Source: Tyto alba
Lineage: Eukaryota; Chordata; Aves; Strigiformes; Tytonidae
DNA: 64,000 nucleotides
Direction: 5' to 3'
Assembly (NCBI RefSeq): GCF_018691265.1
Contig: NW_024881321.1
Coordinates: forward strand, 26,261,698-26,325,697
The translations under genes were made by a program, and so were the position numbers. Below are positions 1 to 11,500 of the stretch, piece after piece. Position 1 is the first letter of the stretch, and each line of letters begins with the position of its first letter. Below the pieces are notes generated by a model that was given only the letters and a program-made list of their open reading frames with translations, made no database searches and was not told where the DNA came from.

Positions 1-3000
1 ATTGAACTATGAAAGAAATAATATTTTTAAATGTGTTTATTTTTCTATAGGATTTAATTTAATTTCATGTATTTTTAATCTTAGTTTTCATTGAATGTAA
101 GACAGCTTGTAGTGAAATGATTTCTCTAGGTACATATACACAATGAGTGTCTATGTCTGCCACCTTGAAAAATTTTTGTATTCAGTTTTGAAAATCAGCC
201 ACATATATTTTTCTATTTAGAAACTTTTTTCCTAGTGAAATCTCTAGCTAAATTAAAAAATTCACACTATGAGATTAGAAGACAAGGAAAATTCATAGGT
301 ATCATTTTCACTGTAGTCAGATTTCTTTAGCTGTTACTCTGTAACCAGCAATTGAACTGTGTTTAGAATCAGACTGGGTTTTTTTGTGCAGAACTTTTAT
401 TTTTATTATATTTGCAAAAGTTTGCTATGGTTTCCTTTTCTGGATGGATGCAATTTACTCTTTCATAAACAATTGCTCTGAGGATATTGTTCTAAGCCTT
501 GGCACTTTCCTTAAGTGTCCTGTTTTGAAGTGAGATATTGACTTAGGTGCTCTTTAACACCCAATCACTTAATGGAAGTCCTCCAGCCTCACCTCCTTGG
601 GGCTGATCACAGAATTTCTCAATGAACCTATCAAATGAATAAAGGCATGAAACCCCTCATCCCTTCTCAGCCAATCTATAGCATTGTGATGGGTCAGAAC
701 AACTTCAGTGACTTGTAACTCACAAGAAGCTGACTAGTTTTTGTGTGATGAACGTGCAGAGAGTGGAGATTATGACTTTGCTTAGTCTATTGTGGATCCA
801 AGCACTGCCTTTTTTAACTCTAACTAACAATTAACCTGGGAATCCTGTTTCTTTGTCCTGAATATTTTCTAGTTACCTGTAAGAAAAAAAGCTCATCAAC
901 TTAAATAACTGCTTTTTTCCTTTGGAACTTCAGTTTTTCTTCATGAAACTCTGGATTTATTGATGTGATTCCACCTGTAATGTGATTCAAAACTTTTTAT
1001 AGCTCACCAATTTTCTGTATATTACTGTGAGAAGAAGTCTAATAACATTTAATAAAGTTCTAAAAATCTGATCACATTTTAAATATATTCATCTAAGGGT
1101 CTGTTCAACTGAACTGAAATTCCCATGCTCTCCAATAGTGTCCTACTGTAGACATATTTATTACTAGAAACATTATTGCTCAGAAGAAAAGTAAAAAAAA
1201 ACTATATGGAGAATAAGACTTTTAGCTTCTCACATGCTTAGCGCAGTGCTTTATCTTCTGTATTCTTATATTAGGATTTGCTCTGTTCTGGTGCCTCCGG
1301 TTTTGGTTGGATCCAGATATGCTTTGCAATGAATTTGTAAACAACTTTGATGTGTCTGTGCTTTGCTTACGTCCTCTCGCTGCACTCCAGCAGTCTCGGC
1401 CTCTCGTTATTCATTCTTTCCATTTTGTAGCCAAGCACACCTGCTGCCAAGAGCTCTCACCACTGTCTTGTGCTCTTGTCTTTCCTACTACTTGTAGTGA
1501 CTGTCTTAACTCTTCAGTGGGGAAAGGAATATATAATGTTGTAGTATCTTGACACTTCGGGACAATGATCTGAGGCACAATACACCTTTATTGGTTGCTA
1601 TAATAGATTTTACTTGCTCTCTTCAGTGTTACTACTTAAGCATTGAGCAACAAAGTGAACTATTATCTTTCTATTAAGTTAGTATCATCCACATAGTACT
1701 AGACTAATAATGATAATTAACCAGACAGCAAGATTTCTTTCAGCCCCAAATGCATTTGTTGTAAGGAGACAGATAGTCTGCAGTGAATTAGTAATCATTA
1801 ATACAGGATTTCTAAACTGGAGACCTCTAGTTGCTGTGGGAAAAAGGAAGAGTTCTTTTGCTGTAGCAGATCTTTTACTGTAGTAGCTCTGCTGAGATGG
1901 AAAGTCTGGCAGTTTGTTGGATTTTGTTATTACTAAATACATAACTCTGCTGGTTCCTTGTGGTTATGTGCCCTGTACTCAGTATGCTTTCTTAGTATCA
2001 CTCCATAGCTCAATGCTTCACAAAACTGCACCTCTCCTATCACTTAGAAATTGTGTCATTAGATTTTTTTTAATTCTCTTTTTGTTTCTTTTGGAGGAGT
2101 TGGTTGTGAGCTAATTCACATACTATCAGAATCAGTCAGAGACTGCCCTGTGAAGAGGCTGACCTTTGGCAATGGACAACAAAACCGGTGAAAATTAAAT
2201 TACCTTTTCCTTTCTCAGTCTTATGAATCTAATGCCATTAGTAGCAAGGGAAATCACATCCACTTTAAAAATGTGACATTTATCCTGCCAGTGTCCTTCT
2301 AACTTTTTATTTCACAACTTTTTTTTTTTTTTTTTTTTTTTGTCTGTATTACTAGCAGAAAGTCTTCTGACCTTTCTCTTGGGTGATATGTGAACAGTTA
2401 GTTTAATACAGTACTTCAAACGGAAAATTATAAAGTAGCCTGAAATTAAGAATTACTCTAAGCAATGTCCCTTCAACATTTGTGATATGCTTAAAATGTT
2501 CTTTGCTCTTATACAATGAATAAATAAACTAAAAGGAGCCAGTTTATAATAGTGAAGCTCCTTGTTTCTCTGGGCACAGTGGAAAGCAGAACTACTTGAG
2601 GATGCAATGACTAGTGTATTGTGATATAGCAACTCAACAGAAAAGAGAGTATCCTCCATACAGGATATGATACTTTGAACTGTAGGCAAAAAAAGCTTGG
2701 AGCTCATCTGAAGTCCTGCAGCAGACACAGGTCTGTTGTAGCAAGTGCTTAAATAAAAGCCACAGACTCACCAAGCTTTCACATGAACAGAAGGACAGGG
2801 GTGCATCACTGAAAGAAGCTCCCCAGTGCTACTGGCCACAGCAGAGAAGTTACTGTGCATTTTTCTTTGGCAAATTGTATTATTTGCCACAGAAAGTATC
2901 CCTTGATAGTTGTCTGAAAGTATGAAATAGGACCAGACCCTTTACCTTCATGTCCCGCCCAGTGGAAGCCTTTTAGTACAGTCAAGGCATCCACTCCCTG

Positions 3001-6000
3001 GACTCATATTTGACTTCTTTTAAGGTAATTATTGACCTTATTTATGTTGTGTTCTCATCTATGTTTTGGTATATGGTGCAGTTATTATATGATGAAGCTT
3101 TAGCAGCCCCGTGAGGATCAATATAGCAAAACAATATTATTAATTTTGAAAAGCCATTATTCCTCTATAAAGGATTACATTTTTATCTTTGCCTTCACTT
3201 AGTGTTACTCATCTTATCTTATGGATAACTGAATGAAAGATATAATAAAGATTTAAAGCTGCTATGGTCACCTTGACAAAATACCCTTTGTACACATGGG
3301 CATTTATTAATAGTCTAAAAATCACTGCAGAATATTTGTTGACACAAAGTTGAGAACATATGTAGAGGACTATAGACAACTTAAGATACTTCTGAAAATT
3401 TTGAAATACTGTCAGTCTGTCATGATGAACCTGTTTTCATTAAAAACCAGGACAACCATAAAAAAAGGCATACTAAAGCTTGACATATTTCTTAGTTTTC
3501 AAAGAGTAAAATAATTTTTAGACTACCATACTTATCTGAACTACTTTCCTTTCAAAACTTGAAACTGAACGAACAGATTTTTCTTGGTATTTGAATTACT
3601 GTGATCATATTTGTTCTTTGGTATGCCAAGCTTCACTCTGAGGCACATGTTTACCATAGAGCTATGAATCCATGAAACCAATGATTACAGTAAGACTGCT
3701 GATGCAACATTAACTAGAGCAGTGTGAACAATTTTCATTATAACTTTAGTCATGATGAAAATCCCTTAAAGGAATTTCTAAGACATTTGTAAAGGTAGCA
3801 GACCAAGGACTGTGGGCCAAGTCTATGAACTTAATGCTCTTGCAAACTGCAGCAACAACTTTGCTTAAAAGATGACCTTCCTTATATTATTTCCTGATAA
3901 TTATTTTTTCTAATCATTAACCTTCTTGTGTGTTTTGACCATATGTAAATTATTATCCTATATAATGTGATTTCTTAGAAGTCTTTACATCTGATTTATT
4001 GGTCAGAATAACACAACATGTATGTCTGTAGTTCTTGCCTTTATGGGACATAAGAAAAAAAAAATATAGATGGTAACTTGGTTAACATAAGACATGTTGT
4101 CATGGTAGCAAAATCTGTTTTAACATGAGAAGTGCATTTATATCATCCTGGATGACATATTATCAAAATTTGACTAATATTTTAATTCAGACAAGGTTGA
4201 AGCTGCATAGTGGAGAGGGGATGATTTGTATTCTCAATGCCTAAAGAGGATATCCTATCCCATCACTACCCATGCTTAGTACTTCATAACTATATTAATT
4301 ACTTTATTAATTTACGGAGTTAATGACCTGTTTGAATTCTAGAATGTGGTCCATGCTAATTATACACTGCCAATTGTTTCCAACCCTAGTTTTGTCCTAA
4401 CTACTCTGATAGCTTTTCTGTCACACACATTTTTCTGCCTTTCTTCTGGTTTCTAGAAGGCATGTTACTATATTAATCAATCTGTACTAGTTCAAAATAG
4501 GTACTCTAAAGGCAAATAAAATTAAAATTAGAAAGAAAAGAAAAATGAGAACTGTGCCAGAATAGTTCTGGAGGGAACTGTGTGGTCAGTAAGGTGTTTG
4601 AGAGGGAGAAGGAAAGGAAGATGATGGGAAATGAGCCATAAAGATGCAAATTTGTTTGATGCCGGGTGTGGGATTTTGCATATCCTATTAATTAGTCTTG
4701 GAATTAAAAACAGAACTAATTTCATTTGATTTTTCCAAGTCTCTATTCCTGAAAACATTGCGTTGGGTAGGCCTCATTGCTGGCAGATGATTTGAGCTTG
4801 TTGAGATATATATGATCAATCACAGGTCTGGTACAAAGCATTCCTCTCAGTAATATTTCATTATTGTTTCTGTCTACGTATTTCAAAGTACAGTCCAAGG
4901 GACACTGATAATCAGAGTGACATGAAGACATAGGTATGTAGAAAAAGGTACATATAAGATATTGGCAACTAACATCTGCTTAGTAACTCTCCTCACAGGT
5001 TTTAAAATTTACTTTTCTCTCTAATCTTCACATAATTTCTCCAAACATAATTTTTGCCTTTACTCATCCTTCCCCTTGCCAGAATTTTGATTTTATTACT
5101 GAAATAATAATATGTTGAAGTACAATTTAGGCCACTTTGAACTTGTTTGTAGTTCATTAACCTCTGCAAAATTATTTTAGGTATAGTTTCTTTAACTTAA
5201 TTTCAAAAGAAAAATCATAATAATAGTTTGTAGAAAGAATAACAGAATTTTTCTGAATAAACACATATGTCAATGGAATGACTATAAGCTCTTCTTTGTA
5301 TTGCTGCCTCAGAAACTTTAAAAAAAAACAACCAACCAACCAAACCCTCTGTTGTTGCTGTGACAAACATTTACTGGTGCAGTCAGGGCCACCATATGGA
5401 TAGGCATAATGTGCTCATGCTTATAGGGACAAGATGGATCTAGATTAAGGTATATCCTGTGCCTATTTTGATGACTGTCCAAGGGAAGGAGGGCAAAGTG
5501 TTTGTGATCCCCAAAAAAAGACATACACCTTCTGCATAAGCAGCTAAACACTTGTGAGTATTGGTGGCTGGTTGATGCTACTATGATCACAATTTCTCAG
5601 CCCTGTATGGATTTCATAAATCCTTCTACCAGCTATTCTTTTTTCTAGTTTTCTTGAGTAGAACGGCTTGAAAAATGTCAGTATCATCTATTGAGCAGGT
5701 TTTGGAGAAGAGTAGGTTTTGGGGAGGAAGTGAGTTTCAGGAAAGGACAAGAGAATCACATACCTTGGAGATGCAGGAGGAGGCAGAATAAGCCCTGGGA
5801 AGAGAGCAACCTGGAGAAAGAACTCCCATAGTCTGAAATCTGACTAGTGCGTCTGAAGCATTTTATAGCCACATGATATCCCACTTGCTTCAAGCAATGC
5901 TTAATAGAAGGTAGGAAGCACAATCAGTAGAAGCTACATGGCACACCAGAGCTCTTAGAAAGGAGACTTAGAAATAAACAAGCAAGAGAAAGAAGCAGAG

Positions 6001-6402
6001 AAAAATGAAAACCAGAAACAGAGACCTAGAGTAAGAATATAAATAATGAGCAGTGAGAATAAAATTAATATAGAGGCTATAAAAAGAAAGGAATAGGTCT
6101 CTAAAGGAGTCAGAGATTCAAACAGGTGTGAGAATCTAATTTGCATTTAGAAAAAAAAAACACTTTGTATGTTTGAGACTCCAGTTTGTCCATGCAGATG
6201 AGGAAATTACATACTCAAGAGTGTGTTTATATGATAATGACTGATTTGCATGCAGCAACAGTGATTCTGAACACATAACATGTGGCATACACTTGAGATT
6301 ATAGGCAATATTTTATCTATATTACTAGCCAGATGATGCACTAACACTTGTTTTTTTTCTGAACACTTTCTTCTTGTTCAAGAGGAAGTTATTTCATACA
6401 TC
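1..6402. other. unique AT-rich non-coding DNA, no gene seen
   Basis: About 6.4 kb without a recognisable exon, RNA gene or young transposable element. Open frames here are short (under 95 codons), several start only at non-ATG codons, and none resembles a known family. The one landmark is the T23 tract at 2319-2341. The segment 1290-1560 is slightly richer in C and CpG than its surroundings and has an open frame, but no splice signals or recognisable protein. The block is most likely intergenic or intronic. Confidence 0.7.
2319..2341. repeat. poly(T) tract, T23
   Basis: An uninterrupted run of 23 T. No retrocopy body or target duplication was recognised beside it, so it is treated as a simple repeat. 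Confidence 0.95.
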
Positions 6403-6407
6403 ATGTC
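6403..6407. repeat. target-site duplication (left), ATGTC
   Basis: The five bases ATGTC directly before the LTR at 6408 are repeated exactly at 7008-7012 directly after it. Five-base duplications are typical of ERVL-type integrases. Confidence 0.9.
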
Positions 6408-7007
6408 TGTTGTGGTTTGGGCCTGGTTGGCAGCCAACCCCCGCAGCTAACCACCCTCCCTTCCCCCTCCCCACCTGGGAATGGGGGAGGGATTAGAGGG
6501 GTGAAGGGAGACTCGCAGGCTGAGATAAGAACAGTTTAATAATGGCAATAAAATGAAAACAATAACGATGATGGGGGAAAAACAAAAAGAAATATATGAA
6601 CAGGCAATGTACAGCGTAATTGCTCACCACCCGCTAACCAATATCCAGCCCGTTCCCGGCCAGCGACCCCGAGATACCAAGATCCCACAATCGCAATCCC
6701 GGAAGCGAGAGAGCTCCTTCCCAACCACCCCTTCTTTATATAGTGAGCATGACGTTCCATGATATGGAATATTTCACTGGCCAGTTAGGGTCAGGTGCTC
6801 TGTCCGTGCTCCCTCCCTGCTCCCTGTGCCCTTGCGCATGGGCAGGACATGGGGAGTCGGGGAGTCCTTGAAGTCTCAGCAGCAGCTGAAAACATCAGTG
6901 TGCTATCAGCATTTTTCCCATACCAAACCCAAAGCTAAATCCAAAACACAGCACTCATCTAGTCCCTGAAAAGGAATATTAACTCTATTTCAGCCCAAAC
7001 TAAGACA
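6408..7007 (-). mobile_element. solo ERV LTR, ERVL-like, 600 bp
   Basis: A complete LTR in minus orientation. Read on the minus strand it starts TGTCTTAGTTTGGGC and ends in CAAACCACAACA, so it has the canonical TG...CA ends. A perfect 5-bp duplication (ATGTC, 6403-6407 and 7008-7012) flanks it. Promoter and processing signals are in the right order on the minus strand: a TATA box at 6735-6742 and an ATTAAA polyadenylation signal at 6535-6540. It is the same subfamily as the LTR at 23384-23977 (594 bp), with the shared ends, TATA region and U5 in the same order. No gag, pol or primer-binding site adjoins it, so it is a solo LTR left by recombination. Open frames in it, for example 6536-6760, are by-products of LTR sequence. 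The ERVL assignment rests on duplication length, so family naming is inference. Confidence 0.93.
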
Positions 7008-7012
7008 ATGTC
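7008..7012. repeat. target-site duplication (right), ATGTC
   Basis: The right copy of the 5-bp duplication that flanks the LTR at 6408-7007. It is identical to the left copy. Confidence 0.9.
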
Positions 7013-7692
7013 TTACCTTTGTATTATACAAATCTCCTTCAGTTGGATATAATTATTATGATTTTTTGGAAAACAGAGCTGGACTAAGGTGAATAAAGGA
7101 AATTGAAGTAAAAGCAGAAGTGGTTTGAGGTTAGCTTTTCCTAGTTAGACATCTTTGTGCTTCTTCATTGTAGTTTTATTTATCGAAGAAACATTCTGCC
7201 CTTTAACATGCCAGTCTTCTCGCTCCTCACAGGCACAGATTCCACTTCAGTCATAGCACTCCAGTTTACAGTGGTTCCAGAAATGCTGCCCTTCAGCACC
7301 ATCTCACATTTAAATGTGGTTTAGTATGTTGTTACAGATTATGCATGTTTTTGTAGATTATATCAGATGTAACCAGAGACAAAACCCAGGAAAATACTCC
7401 CAAACACTAATAGGCAAATTTTAGTGGCAACAACAAAAACCCAAACCAAAGTAAAACAAAAGCAGTAACATAGAGGAAAAGTAGAAGAAAATTAGAATAA
7501 GGGAATTTAAGGTCACCTAGGTTCATAGACTTTCTGTTTGCTGTTATCATGTTGTAAAGTGTATTTTGTTCTGTCTTTTAACTATAATAATGAAGAATAT
7601 GAATGAAATCAGGACTACAGATAATGGTAGAGTATTTATGGTTTCAAAAGTCCCTACAACGCTTTTGATACACACTTACAAAGCTTTACTTG
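7013..7692. other. unique spacer between two LTRs
   Basis: About 680 bp of AT-rich DNA between two independent LTR insertions. I see no exon, RNA gene or retroviral internal sequence in it. This argues that the flanking LTRs are not the two ends of one provirus. Confidence 0.75.
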
Positions 7693-7697
7693 TTCTC

Positions 7698-8553
7698 TGT
7701 CCTGGATTTGAGTGGTGGGGTTTTTGGTGGCAGGGGAGGGAGCTACAGCTGTGGCCACCTGTGAGAAGCTTCTTGAAGCTCCTTTGGCTCCAAGTTCGCC
7801 CCACCTCTGCACCAAGGCTGAGCCAATCATCTGCGCCTCTGTGGTAATGTATTTAAGAAGGAACCTGGGAGGACAACTTGGAGTTATGAGGAGGAGTTGT
7901 GACAACTATGTGAACACTGAGGTCAGTGGAAGAATGGAGGAGGAAAGGGGGGGAAGGGGCACCAGAACAGAGACCCCTCCCTACATCCTGTGGTGAGGTG
8001 GCAGGGCTTCCCTACCCTGACTCCCATGGAGGTCTATGATGGAGTAGACACTGGCATGCTGTAACAAATGACTGCATCTGAAGGGTAGAAATCTGTGGGT
8101 AAAAGTAGCCCCCGCTGTTGTAGTTCGGTGATGGGAGGATTGCAGCATGAGGGGGTGTCCCACACTGGAGCAGCTCGGGAAGTGCTGCAGCCCATGGGAG
8201 GGACTTTGGTCAGAGAAAGTTGATGTCCCATGCCGGAGAAGCATGGGGAACACTGCGGCCTGTGGGAGGGATTCATGTTAGAGAAAGTTTGTGGAGGACT
8301 GTCTCCCATGTGAGGGTGACCACACTGGAGCGGGGGGAAGAATTTCCAGAAGTTCTGTATTAAATTTATGGTCTTTTTTTCTTCCCCTAATGAGTCTGAC
8401 TTTTGCCCATGACCATAGTGGGTGATTCATCCCTCTCTGTCCTATCTCGAATCCTGAGCCTTTGTTTATTTTCTCCTTCTCAGCACTAAGGGCAAAAGGG
8501 GAGAGTGAACAGCTGTGTGGTGCTCAGTTGCCCTCTGAGCTCAAACCGTTACA
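7698..8553 (+). mobile_element. solo ERV LTR, long subfamily, 856 bp
   Basis: A plus-strand LTR that begins TGTCCTGGATTTGAG and ends CTCAAACCGTTACA. The flanks TTCTC (7693-7697) and TTCTA (8554-8558) match at 4 of 5 positions and are read as a decayed 5-bp target duplication. U3 contains a CCAAT box (7823-7827) and a TATTTAAG TATA-like box (7850-7857). An ATTAAA signal lies at 8359-8364. It belongs to the same subfamily as the LTRs at 16142-17209 and 51626-52696 but is about 210 bp shorter. It contains two imperfect tandem modules of about 68 bp (8156-8292). The overlapping short open frames on both strands between 7566 and 8309 are LTR sequence, not genes. Confidence 0.87.
8156..8292 (+). 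repeat. two imperfect ~68-bp tandem modules inside the LTR
   Basis: Two consecutive units, 8156-8223 and about 8224-8292. Each runs from a TGTCCCA...GGAG start through a GTGGGAGGGA-like core to AGAGAAAGTT. The same module type can be followed in the LTRs at 16142 and 51626, where it accounts for part of their GC-rich open frames. The boundaries were judged by eye. Confidence 0.7.
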
Positions 8554-8558
8554 TTCTA

Positions 8559-11500
8559 AAAAATCTTACAGAAAACATTTTGAATACTTTTTGAATATTA
8601 TAATATTTCAGTAAGAAACTGTGTACTGCAGAAGCATATAAAATAAAAGGAAATGAAAGTTATTGAACACTGAAAATATTGACAATCAATGGGGTATCAA
8701 GTTATTTCATTTGGTATTTCTGTATTGATGTGATGTGTTAAGCAAATTCACTTTGTTCAATGTTTCAAATGTTTCATTTTCAGTGTGTGACAAGGGGCTA
8801 TATTTTATTTACATGAAATAAATTACAGTATAATTTTCCAGTTTCTATTTTTTCCATCATGTGGTCCATGGTTTTATAATTCCCTGTCTCGCCCCCCACC
8901 TCAACAACAACTACCCCTCAAAAAAAAAGAATGAAAACAAGCAATCAAAAAAATCAAACCCGTCTGTAAATGGGTTTATTGTATGAGTTGATAATTTTAA
9001 TATATTCCAGTAATGGAAATAATTATACTTTATTGGATTTAAAAATAAAATTAAACAGCAATACCTTTGACAGGGATCAAGTTGAAGGTATCAAATGAAT
9101 TAGACATGAGAAAAATCTGTAGTTCTAAATTGTATTGTGTGTCCCCATGTTAATGTGGGAATGTTTCTTAAAGTATATATTAAATGATAAATCCTTTTTA
9201 AATTTAATAAATTTAATAGTGTAATTCCTACTCTTCCTCTTCAGGGATCACAGCATAGCACTGGACATTTCTTACGACCTAATTCTACCATTCTTACCCT
9301 GAAAAGTCACTTAATCCACCATAATCCCATGGATATAATTTTAAGGATTAGCAGAAGAAGGTGTTACTCAAAATGAAAAAACTGTCCTATACAAACAGGT
9401 TATGATTGCTAGTTTTAACCTTCTAAAAAATTTGCAGTTTCCAATGTATACTATTAATTCAGAACGTGTTGGGGGAAGAGGAAGAAGACAGTTTATTAAC
9501 CTCAACTATTTACAAATCTTCATAGTTTTCATTTTGGCAAATTATAGTTAATCAAGGTTTCATAGCAATTTCTGTTATAAATAATTGCTTTTACCTATTT
9601 ATCACTTTGCAGAATATTTTATTGCTCTGATTAAGGTTTATTTTTATTGTGTGTGGAAATTTGAAGGAAAAAGAAACATCTCAGTCATTTCCAAGATACT
9701 GAAAAAATAAGAGAATTTTGTTTCCTTCATTTATTCCTTAAAAATGAGTTTGAAGAATCTCCACAATTTGGAGGAGCTCATGTGTTGATTATCAGCAGAT
9801 TCTGTTTGTCAACCCATCCAAATCAGACCTAGTTGAAACCTTAAACCCTTAAAACCTGTTGAGTCCCTAACCAGTAAATTTTAACACAGTGATAGGAATT
9901 TCATAGTGGTGTACTGTTAATATGTATGTAGGTGCAAATATAATTCTACACAGAGAGCAGGGTGCAATTTAAGTAGAAATACTTATAAATTTTGATCTAG
10001 GGGAATACTTGGATTAGAAGCAGAAGACTGGAACAAGATAAGAAAATTATACTTCCATTTCTCCCCTTTACTACTCATCAAGAGCTCATCTTCTTTCATC
10101 TGAGGAGGCAGGCAAGTAGCAGTCTCCCATTTTATAAATTTTCAGTGCTTGCAGAAAGTCGTTTTTGGCAGTACAGTAATAGAGCCCTATTTCTAATGTA
10201 GTAGAGGTGTTTCTAATTTTTTTAGCCACAGTACCTTTGAAATGAAGATACTTGTTCAGGATCTTCTAGAGTATGCATTGATTATCTTCCTTTTTAGAGT
10301 CAAATAAACCTCACTGATAAAATTCTGATTTCTAGCAAAGTTTCTAGTTTTAGAACATCATTGAATTTACATATGATATACAGAAAGGAAGATATTCTCA
10401 GGTAGTGACCTTATTTCACCCTTTAAATTACAGAATACATTTCACTTCCATCTCAGAAATGCTGGACACAATTAAGAGGAGTCATAAAAAAAAGCAAAAG
10501 AGACGAGAAAAAAGAGTCATATTTTTTGATGTTTTTTCTTTCTTTTTGTGATGTTGTGAATTTCTGTGGGCTCCCTGAAGGTAAAAAATGTGTTAAATGT
10601 TTATTTAACACATCTGACATTTTGATTCTAAAAGCCACACAACCTACTTTCTTCTTTCCGACTTGAGTCCTTGCTTCTAGGTTTTCCTCAGTACAGTGTC
10701 TAATTACTTTTAAATGACTAGAAAGATTTCCCTCAGGAATGCCTTGTGGACTGTACCTCATATTTATCTGTCTCTGTAGAACTGTGTGCAGAATTACACT
10801 TTACCTATATATGCATTCCTGTATTGCTCTACTCCAATATGAAAAGTTCCCCCAGATGCCCCCCGTAGAACTTATGTCTCTGTCAATTTTAAACACATAG
10901 CAGAGATTGTGAGATTTTCTTAAATAGGAAACTTGATCAGAAACAAAGGCTATTCTCCTTTTCAGTGCTTGATTTTCTAGACCATCATAATTTATTTTTT
11001 CATTTCAGAGGCTTTCTTGTCCAAGCCTTAATACCCATGAATCAAATCCTACATTATTTCCTTACACAAATAATAACTGAAGTCATAATGGAGGAGAGAG
11101 CAGCAGACTGAAAACAAAGACCAGAAGGCCAGCAAGTTAGAATATTAAAAATAATGATAAAAAAACAATGTAACTACCTGTGACAAATTATTAGAATGGA
11201 GCTTAGAATCTGGCCTTCTCATTCCCCAAAATTAACAGAGCTTGATAAGAATTTTTGGCTGCAGAACTGAAAGAGGTAAGTTTAAGGCAGTCCTGTGCCT
11301 GCATTTCCAAAGAGTGCTAAAGCACTGCAATGCTGGCTTTATCTGTCTGTTTTTTCCTTCTGATGAACTATATTTTCCCCTTTTGTCATTTTCAGTCATA
11401 GGGCCTTTGAAATAACTTTTCATGAAATTAAATTAATTTAAATTAAATCATGTGTGTTCTTTTGGAGATCTTTGATTTAATTATACATGTTCTTTATATA

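Noticed and set aside
1307..1552. Slightly CpG-richer open frame as a gene or retrocopy
   Set aside because: It starts at TTG, has no splice signals or poly(A) tail, and the protein is not recognisable.
2319..2341. Poly(T) tracts (here, 30528, 31473, 38646, 56286) as tails of minus-strand retrocopies
   Set aside because: No recognisable retrocopy body or target duplication was found beside any of them. Simple homopolymers are the safer reading.
6408..8553. The two neighbouring LTRs as a short provirus
   Set aside because: They belong to different subfamilies, have opposite orientation and have separate duplications. The 690 bp between them shows no retroviral sequence.
10453..10761. About 100-codon minus frame, possible transposase or gene
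   Set aside because: No known motif, inverted terminal repeats or flanking duplication. AT-rich composition explains the frame length.
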